64,000 nt of DNA, from the NCBI RefSeq assembly GCF_026684035.1, contig NZ_CP113361.1, positions 1,860,001-1,924,000 of the forward strand, given 5' to 3'. Positions 1-7,660 of the stretch are shown here, in pieces; position 1 is the first letter of the stretch, and every line of letters starts with the position of its first letter. The notes under the pieces were generated by a model that was not told the DNA's origin, searched no databases, and worked only from the letters and a program-made list of their open reading frames with translations. The DNA is from Methanogenium organophilum (lineage in GTDB: Archaea; Halobacteriota; Methanomicrobia; Methanomicrobiales; Methanomicrobiaceae). Position numbers and translations under genes: made by a program.

Positions 1-357
1 CTGGTCATTCCAGATTGAGAGCGGTGCACCGAGTGCACGGTTTGCAATCGACATCACGATTGGCTGGCGCATGCCTGCCACATTGAAGACCACTTCTGCC
101 ATCAGCATGAGACCCTGGGATGAGGTGGCCGAATAGACACGCGAGCCTGTGGCGGATGATCCGAGACAGACGGAGAGTGCGGAGAGTTCTGATTCCACAC
201 AGATATATTCCGCGTCCAGTTCGCCGTCTGCGACAAAATCTGCAAGACGTTCGACGATATGAGTCTGGGGGGTGATTGGGTATGCGGAGACGACCTCCGG
301 GCGGCAGAGCTTTGCTGCCTCTGCAACGGCGTGAGAGCCTTCCATTATCTGCAACAT
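1..357 (-). CDS. porA: Pyruvate:ferredoxin oxidoreductase alpha subunit (PorA), N-terminal part
   Basis: The first 119 residues of a 2-oxoacid:ferredoxin oxidoreductase alpha chain; the rest lies beyond the window start. The N-terminus carries the family motif SAYPITPQT, followed by a stretch with [10 protein letters not shown] and YSATSSQGL typical of the pyrimidine-binding domain of these enzymes. The ATG at 357 directly follows the TAG stop of the delta subunit, so the two are translationally coupled. The gene order gamma-delta-alpha is that of por operons in methanogens, which favours pyruvate synthase (CO2 fixation onto acetyl-CoA with reduced ferredoxin) over the 2-oxoglutarate enzyme. 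The beta subunit would lie outside the window. Confidence 0.9.
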   Translation of the reverse strand, partial: MLQIMEGSHAVAEAAKLCRPEVVSAYPITPQTHIVERLADFVADGELDAEYICVESELSALSVCLGSSATGSRVYSATSSQGLMLMAEVVFNVAGMRQPIVMSIANRALGAPLSIWNDQ

Positions 358-615
358 CTATTTTTCCTCCTGAATCATGCTAATCGCTTCTGCAGGGCAT
401 TCTCTGGCGCATACGCCGCAGCCCTTGCAGAAGTCAAGGTCAAAGAGGATCTGGCCATCATTTTCACTGACTGCCGTTTCCGGGCAGAGCAATATACAGT
501 TACCACAAAGAATACATTTCTCCAGATCTACAACCGGCATGAAGACCCGCCATGATCCGGTTTTATTGTCGCGTGCCCTGCCGGGTTCCGCAGCGCATCC
601 GATACGAAGTGCCAT
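358..615 (-). CDS. porD: Pyruvate:ferredoxin oxidoreductase delta subunit, 2[4Fe-4S] ferredoxin-like (PorD)
   Basis: An 85-residue ferredoxin-like subunit. Two CxxCxxCxxxC clusters are visible: cysteines 34, 37, 40, 44 and 63, 66, 69, 73. In the four-subunit pyruvate synthase this chain carries electrons between ferredoxin and the thiamine-diphosphate site. It sits 1 nt after porC and abuts porA, so the three genes form one transcription unit read on the minus strand. Length and cluster spacing are normal for the family. Confidence 0.93.
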   Translation of the reverse strand: MALRIGCAAEPGRARDNKTGSWRVFMPVVDLEKCILCGNCILLCPETAVSENDGQILFDLDFCKGCGVCARECPAEAISMIQEEK

Positions 616-616
616 A

Positions 617-1171
617 TTACTGCCCCTCCTTTACGAGTTCATATGCGCGGCGTGCTGCTGCGATATTCTTTTCTGCAAGGGGGCCGGAGAAGCGCTCTGA
701 GAGTGCTTCTTCCAGTGATTTCAGTTCGATTTCACCGGTTGCGGCGGCAAATGCACCCATGAGGGTGGTATTGGTAATCGGGAGTCCGAGGATCTCCAGT
801 GCGAGGGATGTTGCGTCGATGGTGATGAGTTTCACACCGTCGGGCACACCCTCAACAGTACCGTTCTCGGTATTGACAAGTGCAATGCCACCTTCTTTGA
901 CTCCGCTAAACACATCGACATCGGCGATAAGCGAACTGTCCTGCACGATAATGTAGTCTGGTTCGTAGATCTGGCTGCGAAGGCGGACTTTCTCGTCACT
1001 GAAACGGACGAACGCCTGCACCGGTGCCCCTCGCCGTTCGACACCGAATGCGGGGAACGCCTGTGAATAGACGCCGCTTTTGAAGGCAGCGGTTGCAATG
1101 AGCTCTGCTGCGGTCACAGACCCCTGCCCTCCTCTTCCATGAATTCGTAGTTCTCTCAAAAAAATCCCCAT
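617..1171 (-). CDS. porC: Pyruvate:ferredoxin oxidoreductase gamma subunit (PorC)
   Basis: A 184-residue gamma chain. The N-terminal IHGRGGQGSVTAAELIA segment is the signature of 2-oxoacid oxidoreductase gamma subunits, and the central AFGVERRGAPVQAF stretch is also conserved. It is the first gene of the por operon seen here; the 5' flank (1172 onward) is AT-rich and should hold the promoter. With PorD and PorA it makes pyruvate from acetyl-CoA and CO2, the main entry into biosynthesis in an autotrophic methanogen. Confidence 0.92.
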   Translation of the reverse strand: MGIFLRELRIHGRGGQGSVTAAELIATAAFKSGVYSQAFPAFGVERRGAPVQAFVRFSDEKVRLRSQIYEPDYIIVQDSSLIADVDVFSGVKEGGIALVNTENGTVEGVPDGVKLITIDATSLALEILGLPITNTTLMGAFAAATGEIELKSLEEALSERFSGPLAEKNIAAARRAYELVKEGQ

Positions 1172-1395
1172 ATAATCTTACATGATTAATAGATATGAAT
1201 TTTTGGCACGCTGTACACCTGATCTCTTTCTCCGTGCAAAATTGCCGGTCTGTTCTTCATTGGTTGTCGAAATTTGAAAAATGTGGGAAGGGGATGCGCG
1301 ATGTATTTCCTGCCGTGAGGGTATCTGTCTTATCAAAGGACTCAGTATTTTTTCACCGGATCGGCTATCAATCCAGCCACTGTTTTGAGCACACA

Positions 1396-1683
1396 TCAGG
1401 TGTCTGCCTGATTCATCTGATTGTCATTATTGGCATCGCAAAAGAGAATTGGAGTGATCCTGATGTATTTGGGTTTTGTACAGCAGTCCTCACACCCTTC
1501 TACTGAGAGGAAGACTGTGCAGGTTCCTGCTGATATGTACTGGTGAACCGGATTTTGATCAGATGATGTGGGCCTGTCGCCGAAGGTCTTGTTTCAGTCG
1601 GCAAGTGTGCCTGTGGAGAGATCTGTGGTTATAATCGCCTGGGATGCAGCACAGGATTTGATATTTTCCCGGAGATCCATCAT
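1396..1683 (-). pseudogene. Possible decayed ORF overlapping the end of marker protein 12
   Basis: An ATG at 1683-1681 overlaps the TGA stop of the marker-12 gene in the ATGA arrangement common in this genome. It opens a frame of 29 codons ending in TGA at 1596-1594. The same frame then stays open for another 65 codons to a TGA at 1398-1396, with ordinary-looking codon choice and a CEDCC motif. This could be a gene broken by one nonsense codon, a short 29-residue peptide, or chance. I recognise no family. The rest of 1172-1679 shows no other convincing gene. Confidence 0.25.
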
Positions 1684-2555
1684 CTTTTAACTTTTAATCC
1701 CAGTACTGACCTTGCCCCTCCTGCAAATACATCCCGTGCAATCCGTGCGCACCCGCGTGCCGCCGCCCACTCGTCGAAGACCGTGACCGGAATTGTAATC
1801 AGACGCGAGACTTCCGCAGCAATGGCGGGTGCCTGTGACCCGGCGATTGCGACAGGTGCCTCGGGGGCAAGCAGGCGCAGGGATGCAATCTCCATTGCCA
1901 CCCAGAGGGCGAGGGTTGCCTCCTGCAGGTCTTCCGGGACAGTATGCCGGACACCGGCGTGGAGGAATGCCTCGTTTGCTGTCTCCTCTCCCCGGTCAAT
2001 CCGTCGTATTGCATCCACATCGAGAGCGCCGTGGGTTGTGCCCGGTGCAAATACGCAGGCATCGAAGGCACCGGTGATAGCCCTGTCGGTGACAAGCAGG
2101 CTCACGGTGTTGGAACCCGCATCTGCAACAATGAAGGTTTCACCCAGCGCCTGCATGGCTTCATAGGCAATGCCCAGTTTTTCCGGGCTGGTCTGGTGTG
2201 AGTATGCCTTAAAACGGGGGTCGGTGGGTGAGTCGCGGTGGATTCCGGGCATGACCACGGCGGGGATGCCAGATGCTTTTATCTCATCATACACCCGTGT
2301 TCCTCCGCCGGTGTGTTTTCCTGCACCTTCCCGTGTGACAATTCCCCGGTTTTTTACCTTCCGGATATCGGTGATGTCGGTGATGGCATCTCCCATTGAG
2401 TAACAGACCGCAATGCCCTCTATCTCTTCTGTCGGGCAGATCCGTTCGAGGTCTGCAATCGTGAATCCGGTTGCCTTTTCGCGGGATATCCGGAATTCCT
2501 TTGTTTCTGATGCAAACCGCAGTGCCGTTGTGCCGTGGTCGATGCCAATAAACAT
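1680..2555 (-). CDS. Methanogenesis marker protein 12
   Basis: A 291-residue protein matching, by recognition, the methanogenesis marker 12 family, found in methanogens and without a proven biochemical role. It has an ASKHA (actin/hexokinase/Hsp70) layout: a phosphate-1-like loop at the N-terminus (GIDHGTT, residues 4-10) and a second one in the middle (VADAGSNTVS). Nucleotide binding is therefore likely, but the substrate is unknown. It lies downstream of nothing obvious and before the por operon on the same strand. Length is normal. Confidence 0.85.
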   Translation of the reverse strand: MFIGIDHGTTALRFASETKEFRISREKATGFTIADLERICPTEEIEGIAVCYSMGDAITDITDIRKVKNRGIVTREGAGKHTGGGTRVYDEIKASGIPAVVMPGIHRDSPTDPRFKAYSHQTSPEKLGIAYEAMQALGETFIVADAGSNTVSLLVTDRAITGAFDACVFAPGTTHGALDVDAIRRIDRGEETANEAFLHAGVRHTVPEDLQEATLALWVAMEIASLRLLAPEAPVAIAGSQAPAIAAEVSRLITIPVTVFDEWAAARGCARIARDVFAGGARSVLGLKVKR

Positions 2556-2698
2556 GTAAAATCTGTATTAGTATCGGCAGGGGGTATTATACGGTTTATT
2601 ACTTGGTGCGGCAATTGCATGGAATATGATAGGTGGACTCTTTCCCATTTATCTGGAAAAAGAAGATGGTAAGGGGATACAATCCTGATTTCTGAATG

Positions 2699-3247
2699 TT
2701 ATTTCCCGTCTTCAACCACATCGTCAACAAAGCTCTGGAGCTGGGAGAGGACGGACGGTTCGATCCCTTTTTCTACAGCGAGAAATACGCCCGATATGTC
2801 AAGTATCTTTAGTTTACTGGCAATAAAATGGATGAATTTTGTAAGATTTGCAGATGAGATATGGATGAGCATGCTGTTGACCGAATTGATCAGAACCCAT
2901 ACTTTATTCCCCTCAATTGTTTTCAGCAGCTCTGTAACGGCGATTCCCATATCTGTCAGGTTTGAGGGATTGTTGATAAATGTACAGTTTATTGCGCCAT
3001 CTGGCTCTCTGCCGATTGCATATTTTGTTATGGCGTCGATGAAATGGACTTTATTGAGGTTTATGCCACTCTTTTCGTAGTCTTTTCGAAGTACGTTATA
3101 GGGTTCGTTTGTTGTGATGACGATGGTTGTAAACCCTTTTTCGGAAATCTCCTTAATTATCTCAATATTCCGTTTCCTGAGATTCTGAGGTTCGGAGAGA
3201 ACAAGATATATATATGCCTCGCCGGTATCACTAACGGATAACTGCAT
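2699..3247 (-). CDS. KaiC/RecA-like protein without a Walker A motif
   Basis: A 182-residue soluble protein. The pattern of hydrophobic strands (IYLVLSEPQNL, TIVITTNEP, VWVLINSVNSML) resembles the core of archaeal KaiC/RAD55-type proteins used in signal transduction, but no GxxxxGKT loop is present, so ATP hydrolysis is unlikely. It starts 9 nt after the PAS-domain gene and is presumably co-transcribed with it, which suggests it is the output or partner of that sensor. The family assignment is inferred from general pattern only; no catalytic residues were identified. Confidence 0.5.
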   Translation of the reverse strand: MQLSVSDTGEAYIYLVLSEPQNLRKRNIEIIKEISEKGFTTIVITTNEPYNVLRKDYEKSGINLNKVHFIDAITKYAIGREPDGAINCTFINNPSNLTDMGIAVTELLKTIEGNKVWVLINSVNSMLIHISSANLTKFIHFIASKLKILDISGVFLAVEKGIEPSVLSQLQSFVDDVVEDGK

Positions 3248-3256
3248 ATTATTCTC

Positions 3257-4321
3257 CTACTCAGATAAAAATTTCTTTAGTTCAGACGGCATATCTTCAA
3301 ATGCCATACCTATAGCCTTGTTCAGTTCAAAGAGATTTTCAATGATCTGTTCTGCATTTTTCGTCTGGATCCTTATTTGTAGAATTACATCCTCTGTCGA
3401 ACACTCGCCGTTCTCCAGGCGGAGTATGAGATCATCCATATTGGATTTTATCACTTCAACCGGGTTTTTGAGCCTCATCGCAGATTCGCCGAGGTATTCA
3501 ATGAAATCGGCCTGCAGTTTCCTCTCTCTGGTGATATCATTTCCAATCATAATGTAACCAAGAGTATTTCCTGTGCCGTTTTCAAGGGCGCGTGTGTTCC
3601 AGGTGATGATCTTTTCCGTTCCGTCCCTGGCAGAGATTTTACTCTCGAAATTCTTGATATCCCTTTTGTTGGATATGATGTCGAGTATCTTCTCTGTTAC
3701 TTCTTTGCGATATGTCGGGTCTGGATAGAGTTTCTTCCATATTTCATTGCTGCCCCTGACTTCCTCTGCACGATATCCACTGATCACTTCAGCAGCCCGG
3801 TTCCATACCTCAATGCGCGTCTGCGAATCAAGAAATGCAACCCAGACATTTGCGTTCATCAGAAGAGTTCTGAATTTTTTCTCCAGTGATACTATCTTGG
3901 AGATGTCCCGTGCCAGGGCGATATAGCCAATAATTTCTCCGTTATTATCACGGATATCTCTGGTATTCCACGAAATCTGTTTCCTGTTCCCTCCCTTGGT
4001 AAGAATTACTGTCTCAAAGTTTTCAAGTTTATTTCTGTTTTTAATGGCATCATCGATTTTTTCCGTCACTATTTTACGGTATTCCGGTTCTGGATAGAGC
4101 TTTTTCCATATTTCATTGCTACCCCTGACCTCCTCTTCAGTGTATCCGGTGATCTCTTCTCCTGCTGTATTCCAGACCCCGATGCGCCCCTTTTTGTCAA
4201 GAAAAGTTATCCATACGTTGGCGTTCATCAACAGTGTTTCGAAAAATCCTGCGGTAACAGAAGTATCCTGAATTGAAAAATGTTCTGGATGTTGGTCTGA
4301 ATAGCGATTGTTTTTATCCAT
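3257..4321 (-). CDS. Tandem-PAS sensor protein without a kinase domain
   Basis: A 354-residue cytoplasmic protein with no membrane segment. Two PAS domains lie at about residues 31-145 and 152-267. They are strikingly alike, sharing LLMNANVW at the start and EEVRGSNEIWKKLYP in the middle, which points to an internal duplication. The C-terminal ~80 residues are helical and look like a dimerisation (HisKA-like) region, with no recognisable phospho-acceptor histidine and no ATP-binding domain. It probably senses a small ligand or redox state and passes the signal by protein contact, perhaps to the KaiC-like product encoded 9 nt downstream. Confidence 0.75.
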   Translation of the reverse strand: MDKNNRYSDQHPEHFSIQDTSVTAGFFETLLMNANVWITFLDKKGRIGVWNTAGEEITGYTEEEVRGSNEIWKKLYPEPEYRKIVTEKIDDAIKNRNKLENFETVILTKGGNRKQISWNTRDIRDNNGEIIGYIALARDISKIVSLEKKFRTLLMNANVWVAFLDSQTRIEVWNRAAEVISGYRAEEVRGSNEIWKKLYPDPTYRKEVTEKILDIISNKRDIKNFESKISARDGTEKIITWNTRALENGTGNTLGYIMIGNDITRERKLQADFIEYLGESAMRLKNPVEVIKSNMDDLILRLENGECSTEDVILQIRIQTKNAEQIIENLFELNKAIGMAFEDMPSELKKFLSE

Positions 4322-4520
4322 CGTTCTCTCCTTATGGAAAAAATGCGGGGTCTCAATATATATTTATCCTGTCGCCGGAAAAACCGTTTTTAGGAACAGA
4401 AATTCCAATATATGGACTTAAGATGTGTTTCTGAATGCTGTGTGAAGGGTGTCGGGCAACGAATAGTCAGAATTGTGCCGGGTATACGTATTTAAGATAG
4501 CCAAAAAAAGTGGATTGTTA

Positions 4521-5150
4521 CTATTTTGTACCAAAGAGACGGTCGCCTGCGTCACCGAGACCGGGAACGATATAACCCAGTTCGTTTAGGTGATTATCAA
4601 TCACCGCAGGGATGATATCAACATCAGGGTGTTCCTCTGCTACCCTGCGGATACCCTCTGGGGTTGCGAGAATACAGAGCACTTTGATATCCTTTACTCC
4701 TGCTTCCTTAAGGAGAGTACAGACAGCAGATGTCGTACCTCCTGTCGCAAGCATCGGGTCAAGGATGTAATTGCGCCGCTCCTGCACGTCTTCTGCCAGT
4801 TTTGCATAATATTTCTTCGGCCGAAGAGTGGTTTCGTCCCGATAATATCCGATATAACTGATACGCGCCGTTGGTATTACTGTCAGGAAACCCTCCTGCA
4901 TGCCGATTCCCGCACGGAAGACGGGGACGATGGAGGGGACTTTCTCTTCAACCATCTGGACCTCAATCGGAGTGCCCTGCCAGCCGGTTATAGTGGCGTT
5001 TGTCAGTGGCAGATCCTTTGTGGCCTAATATGCGAGAAATGTGGAGAGTTCTGTTACAATCTCCCGGAAATCCTTGGAGTTCGTTGTCGGGTTCCGGAGC
5101 ATTGTCACCTTGTGACGGATGAGGGGATGAGTAACCGGATAGACTGCCAT
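4521..5150 (-). pseudogene. upp: Uracil phosphoribosyltransferase with an in-frame amber codon
   Basis: The frame from ATG 5150 to the stop at 4521 encodes a full-size (209-codon) uracil phosphoribosyltransferase, which makes UMP from uracil and PRPP. Codon 42 (5027-5025) is TAG, in the conserved segment LAY-stop-ATKDLPL; relatives such as E. coli Upp have glutamate there (TYEATADL), one base from TAG. The rest is intact: the PRPP-binding loop DPMLATGGT lies at 131-139 and the C-terminus GLGDAGDRLFGTK is canonical. An internal ATG at 4955 would yield 144 residues lacking the N-terminal third. The gene follows the truncated uraA by 1 nt. It is either a nonsense mutant or a base-call error. Confidence 0.85.
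5025..5027 (-). other. In-frame TAG codon inside upp
   Basis: Reading from ATG 5150 on the minus strand, codon 42 is TAG where glutamate is expected. A GAG to TAG change explains it. TAG is also used as an ordinary terminator nearby (porD, DUF368 gene), so reassignment to an amino acid is unlikely. Confidence 0.85.
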
Positions 5151-5151
5151 A

Positions 5152-5676
5152 TCAGAAGTCCACCTCGACAACCGGTTCATCTCCCTTCTTTGGTTCAGGG
5201 ATGATGAGGTTTAAGACTACACCGATGATTGCGGCAAGACCGATACCTGCAAGCTGGAAGTCGCCGATGGGAATGAAGAGTCCGCCGATTCCGGAGACCG
5301 GCACCACTGCAAGAATGGCGAGGTTCTTCGGGAGCATGAAGTCTACCTGGTTTTTCACCATCTGTTCAATTCCCAGGCGTACAATCAGGCCGAAGAGGAG
5401 AATCAGCACACCACCCATCACCGGGCCGGGTATGGTGCTGAGGAATGCGCCGATCTTGCCGATGAAGGCAAAGCATATTGCAAAGATTGCACCGAAGGTC
5501 ATCAGGAGTGGGTTGAAGTGGCCGGTCAGTTTGACTGCTCCGGTGACTTCAGAATATGTCGTGTTGGGGGGGCCTCCTGCAAGTGCTGCTACAAAGGTTG
5601 CGACACCGTCTCCCAGAAGAGTGCGGTGAACACCTGGATCTTGGGGATGGGGGGGTATTTTAGGCGATACGCATCT
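5152..5676 (-). pseudogene. uraA: Uracil/xanthine permease (UraA), C-terminal remnant
   Basis: Homology to NCS2-family uracil permeases begins at about 5643 with DPGVHRTLLGDGVAT and runs to the TGA at 5152, about 163 residues with the last membrane segments. Intact UraA has about 420 residues, so the N-terminal 60% is absent. The frame upstream of 5643 is open only to the TAG of the DUF368 gene at 5679-5677, and that neighbour is complete, so there is no room for the missing part. This looks like a deletion that fused the uraA 3' part to the end of the DUF368 gene. It precedes upp, also damaged. Confidence 0.85.
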
Positions 5677-6552
5677 CTATGAATTGACAGAAACGATCAT
5701 CCGTCGTTTTGCATACTCCATGAGTCCGATAAGGACGATTCCTGCTATAGTGAAGAGGACGGCAGATATTCCGAATCCCCCTTCTTTTGTGATGATGCCT
5801 GCAAGCATGCGTGTGGATCCGAGCATGAGCCCGGTGAGAAATGCAAGCATCACCGCGTGATGGGTGCGGAGGAGATACTGCAGTGTCCGGGAGAAGGCTA
5901 AGAGCCCGATAACCCCGCCAGTCATATAGGTGATCAATTCGGGGAGCGCAAGGGTGTGGACCGCATTTAGGAGATACTCATACTGGTTAAAGAGAAGCGT
6001 GATATATGCCCCTGAAATGCCGGGGAGGATCATGGCGCAGAGGGCAATCGCACCGGTAAAAAAAAGCACTGGAAGGGAGTGGCCAAGAGATGCGGGGTTC
6101 AGTCCTGCAATGATATATCCGGTTACAAATCCGCCGATGAGAAATGCGATGATGTCTGCTCCCCGGTGGGTGATCTCTGCAAATATGAGCACAGAGGATG
6201 CGAGGATGATGCCAAAGAAGAGCGCATAGGTCTCAACGGCATATTCGTTCAGGAGAAAGAGGATGAGCTGGGACATGATGAGGGCTGCAACCCCGATTCC
6301 TGCGATGAGAGTGCCCATAAAAAGCGGGTCTACTGCACGCACGCCGTCCCAAAATGCCTTTTTATCTCCCCGGATGAGGTGCTGCAGGGTATGTATGTGG
6401 ATGTTGCCAATGGCATTGATGAGCCGTTCGTAGATGCCGGTGATGAGCGCCATGGTTCCGCCGGAGACGCCGGGGATGATGTCTGAGGCACCCATGACCA
6501 TTCCTTTGAGAAAGATGAGGATACATTCACGGCTGATTCGGTCAGGAGTCAC
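5677..6552 (-). CDS. DUF368 membrane protein, probable polyprenyl-phosphate transporter
   Basis: A 291-residue polytopic membrane protein. The N-terminal GMVMGASDIIPGVSGGTMAL segment is the DUF368 signature, and a second, inverted-repeat-like copy LCAMILPGISGAYI appears in the middle, giving the two half-sites typical of the family. DUF368 proteins in bacteria have been linked to recycling of undecaprenyl phosphate across the membrane; in an archaeon the substrate would be dolichyl phosphate. The divergent epimerase gene fits a glycan-assembly context. Its TAG stop abuts the remnant of uraA. Confidence 0.85.
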   Translation of the reverse strand: MTPDRISRECILIFLKGMVMGASDIIPGVSGGTMALITGIYERLINAIGNIHIHTLQHLIRGDKKAFWDGVRAVDPLFMGTLIAGIGVAALIMSQLILFLLNEYAVETYALFFGIILASSVLIFAEITHRGADIIAFLIGGFVTGYIIAGLNPASLGHSLPVLFFTGAIALCAMILPGISGAYITLLFNQYEYLLNAVHTLALPELITYMTGGVIGLLAFSRTLQYLLRTHHAVMLAFLTGLMLGSTRMLAGIITKEGGFGISAVLFTIAGIVLIGLMEYAKRRMIVSVNS

Positions 6553-6570
6553 ACTATTCTATGTGAAAAG

Positions 6571-6590
6571 AGAGTTTTTAATGGTATAGC
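6571..6590 (+). promoter_or_regulatory. TATA-like element before the epimerase gene
   Basis: An AT-rich GTTTTTAATGG stretch lies about 30 nt before the ATG at 6610, the distance expected for an archaeal TATA box of a nearly leaderless transcript. It is in the 57-nt divergent gap with the DUF368 gene. Assigned by position and composition only. Confidence 0.35.
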
Positions 6591-6609
6591 AGACGATATC
6601 TCGTCAGCT

Positions 6610-7548
6610 ATGAAATCGATCATCACCGGCGGTGCCGGGTTTATTGGGTCCCATCTGGCAGATGCACTGGTCGCGCGCGGGGACGAGGTCATTGTCATCG
6701 ACAACCTTTCAACCGGAACAGCTGACCACCTTGCTGCACATATCGAATCCGATTCTCTGCTGCTTTTGACGGACGACCTGCTGGAGGATGGCTGGCAGGA
6801 TGCGTTTGCCGGTGCACAGCGGGTGTACCATGTCGCAGCAGACCCCGATGTGCGGGCAAGTGCGGGAGCGGCATATGAGGTATTCCGTCAGAACACCGAT
6901 GCCACAATGCGGGTCCTCGAAGCGATGCGGGTGTATGAGGTGCCTGAACTCGTCTTTACCTCCACATCGACTGTCTATGGTGAAGCGGCAGTCATCCCAA
7001 CCCCGGAGGATTACTCGCCAATGATTCCCATCTCCATCTACGCCGCTACTAAGCTGGCTGATGAGGCGATGATCTCTGCCTACGCTGCCACCTATGGAAT
7101 GAAGGCCTGGGTCTTCCGGTTTGCAAACATCATCGGTGAACGGAGCAATCATGGGGTCATCTGGGATTTTATGCACAAACTGAAGGATAATCCCTGTGAG
7201 CTTGAGATCCTTGGGGACGGAAAACAGACCAAATCATACCTGGAGGTCACTGCCTGTGTTGAGGGTATCCTGTATGCCGTTGACCACTCGGATGAGACAT
7301 TCAATTTTTATAATGTTGGTTCAGAGGACTGGATCAGCGTGACCGATATTGCAGATATCATCGTTGAAGAACTGGGCCTTGATGATGTCTCCTACCGGTT
7401 TACCGGCGGCGACCGTGGCTGGGTTGGCGATGTTCCGAAGATGCAGCTCGGGGTAGAGAAAGTAAAGGCGCTTGGCTGGGTACCTCCGGTGACGTCTGCG
7501 GAGTCGGTGCGCACCGCGGTACGTGCTCTCTTAAAGGAGATGTCATAA
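6610..7548 (+). CDS. NAD-dependent sugar-nucleotide epimerase/dehydratase (UDP-glucose 4-epimerase-like)
   Basis: A 312-residue extended short-chain dehydrogenase. The dinucleotide-binding loop GGAGFIG is at residues 7-13, the catalytic serine/threonine region TSTSTVYG at about 117-124, and the YxxxK pair at Y144/K148. Overall layout is that of GalE-type nucleotide-sugar epimerases, which convert UDP-sugars for glycan and S-layer glycosylation; the exact sugar cannot be told. It is divergent from the DUF368 lipid-carrier transporter, which supports a role in surface glycans. The start is the first ATG, with a TATA-like element about 30 nt upstream. Confidence 0.85.
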   Translation: MKSIITGGAGFIGSHLADALVARGDEVIVIDNLSTGTADHLAAHIESDSLLLLTDDLLEDGWQDAFAGAQRVYHVAADPDVRASAGAAYEVFRQNTDATMRVLEAMRVYEVPELVFTSTSTVYGEAAVIPTPEDYSPMIPISIYAATKLADEAMISAYAATYGMKAWVFRFANIIGERSNHGVIWDFMHKLKDNPCELEILGDGKQTKSYLEVTACVEGILYAVDHSDETFNFYNVGSEDWISVTDIADIIVEELGLDDVSYRFTGGDRGWVGDVPKMQLGVEKVKALGWVPPVTSAESVRTAVRALLKEMS

Positions 7549-7660
7549 TCCCCTTCTTCTTATCTCTGCAGTGAGAAAAATTCCGGAAAACAGACAAACC
7601 GATATCATTTGAATATCCGAAAAATACCCGTAAATACAGGAATACGAGAGGAATGATACA

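Noticed and set aside
1195-1506. 103-residue plus-strand ORF upstream of por
   Set aside because: No domain and poor codon pattern; the opposite strand at 1396-1683 has a better, though still weak, claim.
5025-5027. Pyrrolysine-type readthrough of the upp TAG
   Set aside because: No pyl genes in the window, TAG ends normal genes nearby, and glutamate is expected at the site; a GAG to TAG mutation is simpler.
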